DNA of 64,000 bases, from contig OZ005618.1 of the NCBI GenBank assembly GCA_963930655.1, positions 2,750,001 to 2,814,000 on the forward strand, read 5' to 3'. The stretch comes from Myrica gale. Lineage: Eukaryota > Streptophyta > Magnoliopsida > Fagales > Myricaceae. Positions 58,701 to 64,000 of this stretch are shown here, piece after piece; the stretch's first letter is position 1; the number at the start of each line of letters is the position of its first letter. Made by a program: the position numbers and the translations under genes. A model generated the notes under the pieces. The model was not told the DNA's origin. It ran no database searches and saw only the letters and a list, made by a program, of their open reading frames with translations.

Positions 58701-61700
58701 AATTCTGCAATAATTTCTTTTCTTCCTGCAATGCAGAGAATCTACATCATTAATGCAGCCTTAACTCTACAGAGATACAGCAGCACAAGTTCAATGAATC
58801 AAAGAAAAGCATCAAAGCTATTATGACCTGGCTCTCTTGCTGCTTCTTTCAGCTTAGATTCAATCCTATTCCTTTCCTCAATTTGTCTCTGCATCTCCAT
58901 CCGCATATCAGTTGCTCTAGAATCAGCGACGGCAGCAAATCTTCGAGAAACATCGGCAATGTCATTTTTAATAATCAATTCTCTCTCCCTCCACACAAGG
59001 TTGTCCTTCTCAACCTATAGTATCCAATAAACATAGACGGTAAGAACCAGAACTGAACCCTTGCAACAAGCATGACAGATGGAGGCGTAAATGAAACTAC
59101 CGACCAGTTACAACCTGTAGTTTTTCAAATAAGGCCTGAAATTGCAAAACTTCTGATTTTGACTTCTCTATTTGATCTTTCACAAGGAGATAAGCCTTAG
59201 AGGAGGAAATGCTCTTCACATTCTTCAACATGTTCTGTCATAGAAAATCCCATTCATATTATCTGACTGGCTAAATAGGTGAAAACTGATCCTTCTAATG
59301 AAATATTTGCAGATATTACACCCGCAGAGACATTAATGATGTAGAAAACTAACCCGAAAATTAGATAACTGCTGTAATATTTTTATCCTTTCTTCATGAA
59401 GACCTTTCAGTTCCATGAGCCGACATGAAGCCTGGTCCTGTGGAGCTCAACCCAATTATTATGCCTGTCTCTTCCAGTTTAAAAGACTCAAATGTTGACC
59501 AAAGAGAGAAAAAGCCCAAGAGGAAAGAATTAAAAAATGGTCTTCACTCAGCAAGTTACCATTAGCTCTTTGAGAGTGGACTCCATATCATGCAGATCTT
59601 TTTGCTTATCTTTGATCCTGTCTCCAGCACCTTGCTTATTCCCTAGATTTAAAAGAGGGGGAAATGCCTCTTTTGCAGCATCTCTCCTTGCCTTAAGAGA
59701 TGCTAAATTGCAATTACTTTCTTCTAACTCTGCAAGAGTAACCTCCAACTCCCCTTCAAAAACCAACAGAATTGAATATAACTCCGTGACTCACACAACA
59801 TGAAAAACAATGATCAAGCAGACGCATTTATTTTTGCTTTTGAAAAGGTTTCTTTTTCTCTTGAGGTGTGGGAGAATGGGGTTTCTAAAAATTTGAATGC
59901 AGCATAGCATAAGAAATCATAGAAATTGCATGCCTCATTATGTTCATTTAGTACGCTAGGCAATTTAATGAATCAAACAATGCAAACATACATATAGACG
60001 GTCTCCATGTTCAACTTTATCTATCACTTTTTATTGGGAAAAAATTGAGTAAAGTAAGGTGATGGGAAGGCAGAGTTGGCTAGAGCCCAAGAACAGCAGC
60101 TCTCAAGAATAAAGACTTGTTCTTGAAAGCTCAAGTTTTTAACTATCGTGCTTAACATACATGTTTATGTATCTTAGATAACTTGCAAAATTGACATGCT
60201 CCACAGCTAAATATACTCAATTATTTTCTCCTTTGGGAGAGTATGCCAGACGCATTAACATTTGTGCAATTCAAATACACAAGTGAGATTACTATTGTAA
60301 AAAATGCCTTCATATTCTTTCTGGGGTCATCTGAATCATGCAAGTGAAGGTCATAAATGTTAAGACTATATCCACCACACATAAAAGGACTCCGAAAATG
60401 CAAACCCTTGTCTGAAGTAACAAATAAATCACTAAATATAAGCGGAAAGGCACCTATTTATAAGCGGATATTTGGAAGCCCTTCAATATCTACTGTACTC
60501 CATTCATGTAAAAAGAAATCGGCACAAGTCTATAAATCATTGCAGGTCATTATGCCATGCATTCCAGTCACGTTATAGGTTTCACTTCTGAAATTCGTTA
60601 ATGCATTACACAAGTCAAACAATGTTCGCATACAAGCAAACGGCATACTTTTTTTTTTGATACATGAGAAAAACTTTATTAACGAAAAAGAGAGTTGACA
60701 GTACAAGAGAATATACAGAAAACTCTAGAGCATACAAGCTAAAACTCAGAAAATCCGGAAAACCCTCAGAAGGAAAACCAAAGACCGAATTAACCCACAT
60801 AAAAAGAGAATGCAACATAGAACCCCCCAAACGATTCAAGGACATGGCATTATCCTCAAAACATCTCTCATTCCTTTCCCTCCACAAACTCCACCATATG
60901 CAAGCAGGGATCATCTTCCAATTGGCCGAAGCGATACTAGAAAAGGAAAAACAAATTTTATCCTTTTCAGATTTTCGAAGACCACAATAATAGGTTATAC
61001 ATCTAGGGGTATAGCCAAAACAGGGAAATGTGACACATACACTCAGCATTAGCTAGATGATGCTAACTATCGTGTACTTGGCAAACAGAAATAGGGCATT
61101 TTTTTGCTTACTGCCTGACTCCGGCTAAATTGTTTTCTGAAAGCTCAACATACTTTGGTCACAAATTCAGCTTTGACACCGCCACCAAAAAAAAATTCAA
61201 GGCATAAATATACATGTCCAAAACTAACACAATTCTGTAAAAAGTTGTATATCTCCTATACTGACACACTCCTATAAATATCTATGTATGAGTACAGATG
61301 GCAAACATCTATGTCTCGGCACACATACAGACACCGCCTTCCCCCAACACCCAAGCCCAAAGGTTGTGCCTTAGGCTTGTTACAGTACCTGAAGATGCCT
61401 TGCACACATGAGAACCTAACCTAACCTATCTAGGAGCGTTAAAAAAACTGTTTTGTCTTTTTCCTTTTTTTTAAGGGAGTGGGGTTGAGATGTCTTAATT
61501 TCAACAGTGTCAAGCTTCAAATTCTCAATTTCTTCTTGAGAATCTGGCTGCCCCACATTTCATCCAACTATATGAAATATACAACCGGTGGGACAAACAT
61601 TGTTTTTTTTTTTTTGATAAGCAAGAAATTTATTGATATGTGAAAACAGTACAAGGGGCTATACCGACATCACACATCTAAACACGCAATAAAGCTAAGG

Positions 61701-63501
61701 AAATCCTGAAAATCAACAAAAGGGCACCCTAACAGAGCATCAGCCCAACAAAACAAATTAAACATAAAAATGCCTTTTAACACCGGTAAAGGCAAGGAAC
61801 CATTCTCAAAACAACGGTTATTACGCTCCCTCCATAGGCACCACCAAACACATGCCGGTATCATCCTCCAAATAGCCTTGGCAAATGAATTGGAGAACCT
61901 CCTCTCCCAACTCCAAAGCACATCCACCACCTTTTCCGGCATGACCCAAGGAAAATTCACAATAGAGAGAACATGAGTCCAAAGCCCCCGCGCCACCGGA
62001 CAGTGAAGAAGCAAGTGGTTTACAGATTCCCCTTCGCTACGGCAGAGATAGCACCAGTCCGCAATGTACACTCCACGACGACGCAGATTATCAGTAGTGA
62101 GAATCCTCTCGTGCATAGCCTCCCAAACAAAGAATGAAACCCTCATGGGGCACTTCGACCTCCACACCCCTTTCCATGGAAAGGCCAATCCATTCCCACC
62201 CATAAGGAGAGAATACATAGACTTCACCGAAAAAACCCCATTCGTAGACCCCATCCAAGCCAACTTATCATCAACACCTCTACGAATCACCGTCCCATAC
62301 ACACGGGTGAAAAAGGCAGAAAAGTCCGCTAACTCCCAATCATTAGCCGGTCTAAGAAAAGGAACATTCCACACGGCATGCCCGTCATTCCCCACCATAC
62401 AATCCGCCACCGAAGCCTCTTTACATGTAGACAAAGAATACACACCCGGGAAAGCAAGAGACAAAGGGCTATCGCCGCACCAGCAATCATGCCAAAAACT
62501 AACCCCTCCTCCACGTCCCACCACGAAGCTAATATGCTTACTGAAGTCATCCCACCCCTTCGAAATAAATCTCCAAAGACTAACACCATAAGGCCCCCTA
62601 CTCGAAGAAGTTCTCCACCCCCCCAACGAGCACCCATATTTCGCAACAATAACCACCCTCCAAAGACTAGCCCTCTCATTCGCAAAGCGCCAAAGCCATT
62701 TGGATAAAAGAGTCTTGTTGAACACAATGATGTTTCTAAGCCCCAACCCCCCATTCTGAAAAGGAGAGCAGACTAAGTCCCACTTCACAAGATGGAATTT
62801 GTGCTTATTCCCGTCATTTCCCCAAAGGAAGTCCCTTTGGATTTTTTTCCAACCTCTTTGCCACAGCATGCGGAATGGGAAACAAAGATAGAAAATACGT
62901 GGGGAGGCAAGAGAGAGTCGACTTAATAAGAGTAAGGCGACCACCCTTGGACAGATACACGGGTTTCTCACCAAAGATTCAGTTGTATAATCGACAGTTT
63001 CAAAACATGACTGACGAAACAAAATTAGAAAGTTACCTCTTAGACGTGTAATCTCAGCTTTCTTTTTTGCATGATTGTCTTGGTGTCTCTGCAATTCCTT
63101 TGCCAGTGACTTGTGTTTCAAATGAAGATCACTGAATTCCAATCTCAAGTTATTAACCTCATTCTCTAAATTGTGAGATGTCTTTTGCCTGCATGAACCT
63201 AGCAAAAGGAACAGCAGATGAATACAACTGACAAGGAGTTCTACGAACTTCACCTATCCCACTTGATTCTTACCATCATCTGGAAGTTCCTTTAACATTG
63301 TAGCCGGTAATCCATCCTTTAGGTGCCACAGATTATCAATGGCTGCTACTATATTGTGTAAAATATCCTTAGTCTTGCTGGATGCAGTTTCTCTATCTAC
63401 TTCCATATGATTTGCGCACTCATATGTAGAGGAATTCTCAGTTGCGCCAGTTTCTATGAGCCGACTAAGAAAAGCATCCTTAAATGTAGAGGAAACCCCA
63501 T
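52777..63501 (-). CDS. HUB2: E3 ubiquitin ligase BRE1-like (HUB2 type), 5' part outside window
   Basis: Sixteen exons in reading order: 63274-63501, 63037-63198, 59560-59753, 59354-59437, 59115-59234, 58828-59014, 58565-58725, 58396-58467, 57368-57444, 56789-56983, 55827-55899, 55656-55742, 54742-54879, 54455-54657, 54211-54376, 52777-52908. Phases match at every junction and give 758 codons before the stop; the family has about 880-900 residues, so the first ~120 are missing. Nearly all is coiled coil (for example [20 protein letters not shown] and [19 protein letters not shown]). The C-terminal C3HC4 RING finger spans the last two exons: CSIC, then CYHLFCNPC, then CPAC, ending [13 protein letters not shown]1/HUB2 form a nuclear ligase that monoubiquitinates histone H2B. 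The ending fits HUB2 better than HUB1; that choice is from memory of the family. LINEs lie in two introns, all in the sense orientation. Confidence 0.93.
55583..55596. repeat. G14 run in a HUB2 intron
   Basis: Fourteen G on the plus strand after T9, in the intron between exons 55656-55742 and 54742-54879. Length is likely uncertain in sequencing. Confidence 0.9.
57492..57778 (-). mobile_element. LINE fragment in a HUB2 intron
   Basis: Begins with T12 and gataagtaag on the plus strand, the reverse of the LINE 3' end cttacttatc. The minus-strand frame contains LCPVARGL, matching HCPVARGLW of the LINE at 61603-62990. No clear target duplication was found, so the right end is approximate. Confidence 0.75.
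60649..61050 (-). mobile_element. 5'-truncated LINE in the long HUB2 intron
   Basis: Starts with a T10 run on the plus strand. The minus-strand frame reads [20 protein letters not shown] and later [19 protein letters not shown], clearly related to the tail of the next LINE. Target duplication not found; the 5' end is uncertain. Confidence 0.8.
61603..62990 (-). mobile_element. 5'-truncated LINE, 1.4 kb, in the long HUB2 intron
   Basis: T13 at 61603-61615 marks the poly(A) end on the minus strand. The 5' part encodes the end of the reverse transcriptase ([19 protein letters not shown]) in one frame. A frameshift in a run of A's near [11 protein letters not shown] moves it to the frame that continues through [20 protein letters not shown] and a zf-RVT finger (CYLC ... 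HLLLHC) to [11 protein letters not shown]. The element is truncated and frameshifted, so it is not active. It inserted just downstream of HUB2 exon 63037-63198. Confidence 0.88.
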
Positions 63502-64000
63502 CTGGAAAGCATTTTTAAAAGGCCTTATTAGCAAGTAGATGCATAATACAGCCCAGCCATTTTCTAGTTAACACAATTATGACAGTTTACAGAGTTGGAA
63601 ACACAGCCTCTACAAATTCAGAAAAGAGATATATGGTGCCACAAAACGAGGCCAAAATAACACTTATTTAAACAGGCAAAAAGGGACAGAAAAGTAACAT
63701 AGGTTTCAAGAGTTAATTGTCGCCCCACACACGTGGGCACGCACAAACACTATACATGGTACCACCATAGAGAATGGTGTTGTGAAAATCAAAATCTAGA
63801 AGACATACAGCTTGGGATGGTAGAGATCAGGAGATCATAAAGGAGCATGTTTCTCATTGCACTATTAAAATTCCAATACTCTCCGTGTAGTTTGAACTTT
63901 ATGCACCTGATCAAAAGAGGCATTGGCATATATACATGAAAACCTTCTCATTTATTTGTTTTCCAAGGATTCATGCAAACAAATGTTTGACAGGCTTGAC
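63502..64000 (-). other. HUB2 intron sequence to the window edge
   Basis: Follows the acceptor of exon 63274-63501 on the minus strand. No further exon is evident before the edge, so upstream HUB2 exons must lie beyond 64000. Confidence 0.5.

Noticed and set aside
59537-59803. 88-codon plus-strand frame
   Set aside because: Antisense shadow of a HUB2 coiled-coil exon (59560-59753).
62064-62707. Plus-strand frames of 175 and 109 codons
   Set aside because: Antisense shadows of the LINE reading frame.
61603-62990. Target-site duplication for the 1.4 kb LINE
   Set aside because: Sequences beside the T13 run and at the 5' junction share only a few bases (caaacat / caaaacat), not enough to claim a duplication.

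Overview
This is nuclear DNA from a flowering plant, almost certainly a eudicot. The evidence is AT-rich intergenic DNA, multi-exon genes with GT-AG introns, and genes that closely match the angiosperm families UGT72B, DnaJ (ATJ2/ATJ3 type), DREB A-4, ATG3 and HUB2/BRE1. The DNA between genes is full of plant-type transposon relics. I cannot name the species.

Layout. (1) 1-9.8 kb: a tandem cluster of UDP-glycosyltransferases of the UGT72B (hydroquinone glucosyltransferase) type. It holds the 3' end of one copy, one intact copy (3767-5194) and one dead copy (8309-9727). The last two lie in direct repeats of about 4 kb that were later interrupted by separate retroposon insertions. (2) 14.5-17.8 kb: a seven-exon DnaJ co-chaperone gene of 420 residues ending in a CAQQ prenylation box, followed at once by a 3.5 kb dead hAT transposon. 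(3) 21.6-32.3 kb: no convincing gene. This stretch holds a diverged 1.3 kb duplication, Tourist-like and foldback MITEs, and a 507 bp CACTA-like element. (4) 32.4-33.1 kb: an intronless DREB-type AP2/ERF gene with a long foldback element 47 bp after its stop codon. (5) 33.4-43.9 kb: no gene; a (TA)28 tract, a deleted MYM-type hAT element, an hAT MITE and further MITEs. (6) 43.98-49.36 kb: the complete nine-exon ATG3 gene (313 residues). (7) 52.8-63.5 kb, minus strand: the last 16 exons (758 codons) of a HUB2/BRE1-like histone H2B ubiquitin ligase, converging on ATG3 and running off the right edge.

The genes are independent housekeeping, stress or metabolism genes and do not form a pathway. 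What unites the window is its insertion history. At least eight insertions with LINE-type 3' ends can be seen, six of them with target-site duplications, including one cut down to 15 bp. Three DNA elements keep 8 bp hAT duplications and one keeps the 3 bp CACTA duplication. I found no tRNA, rRNA, CRISPR array or bacterial feature, and no convincing new multi-gene system.
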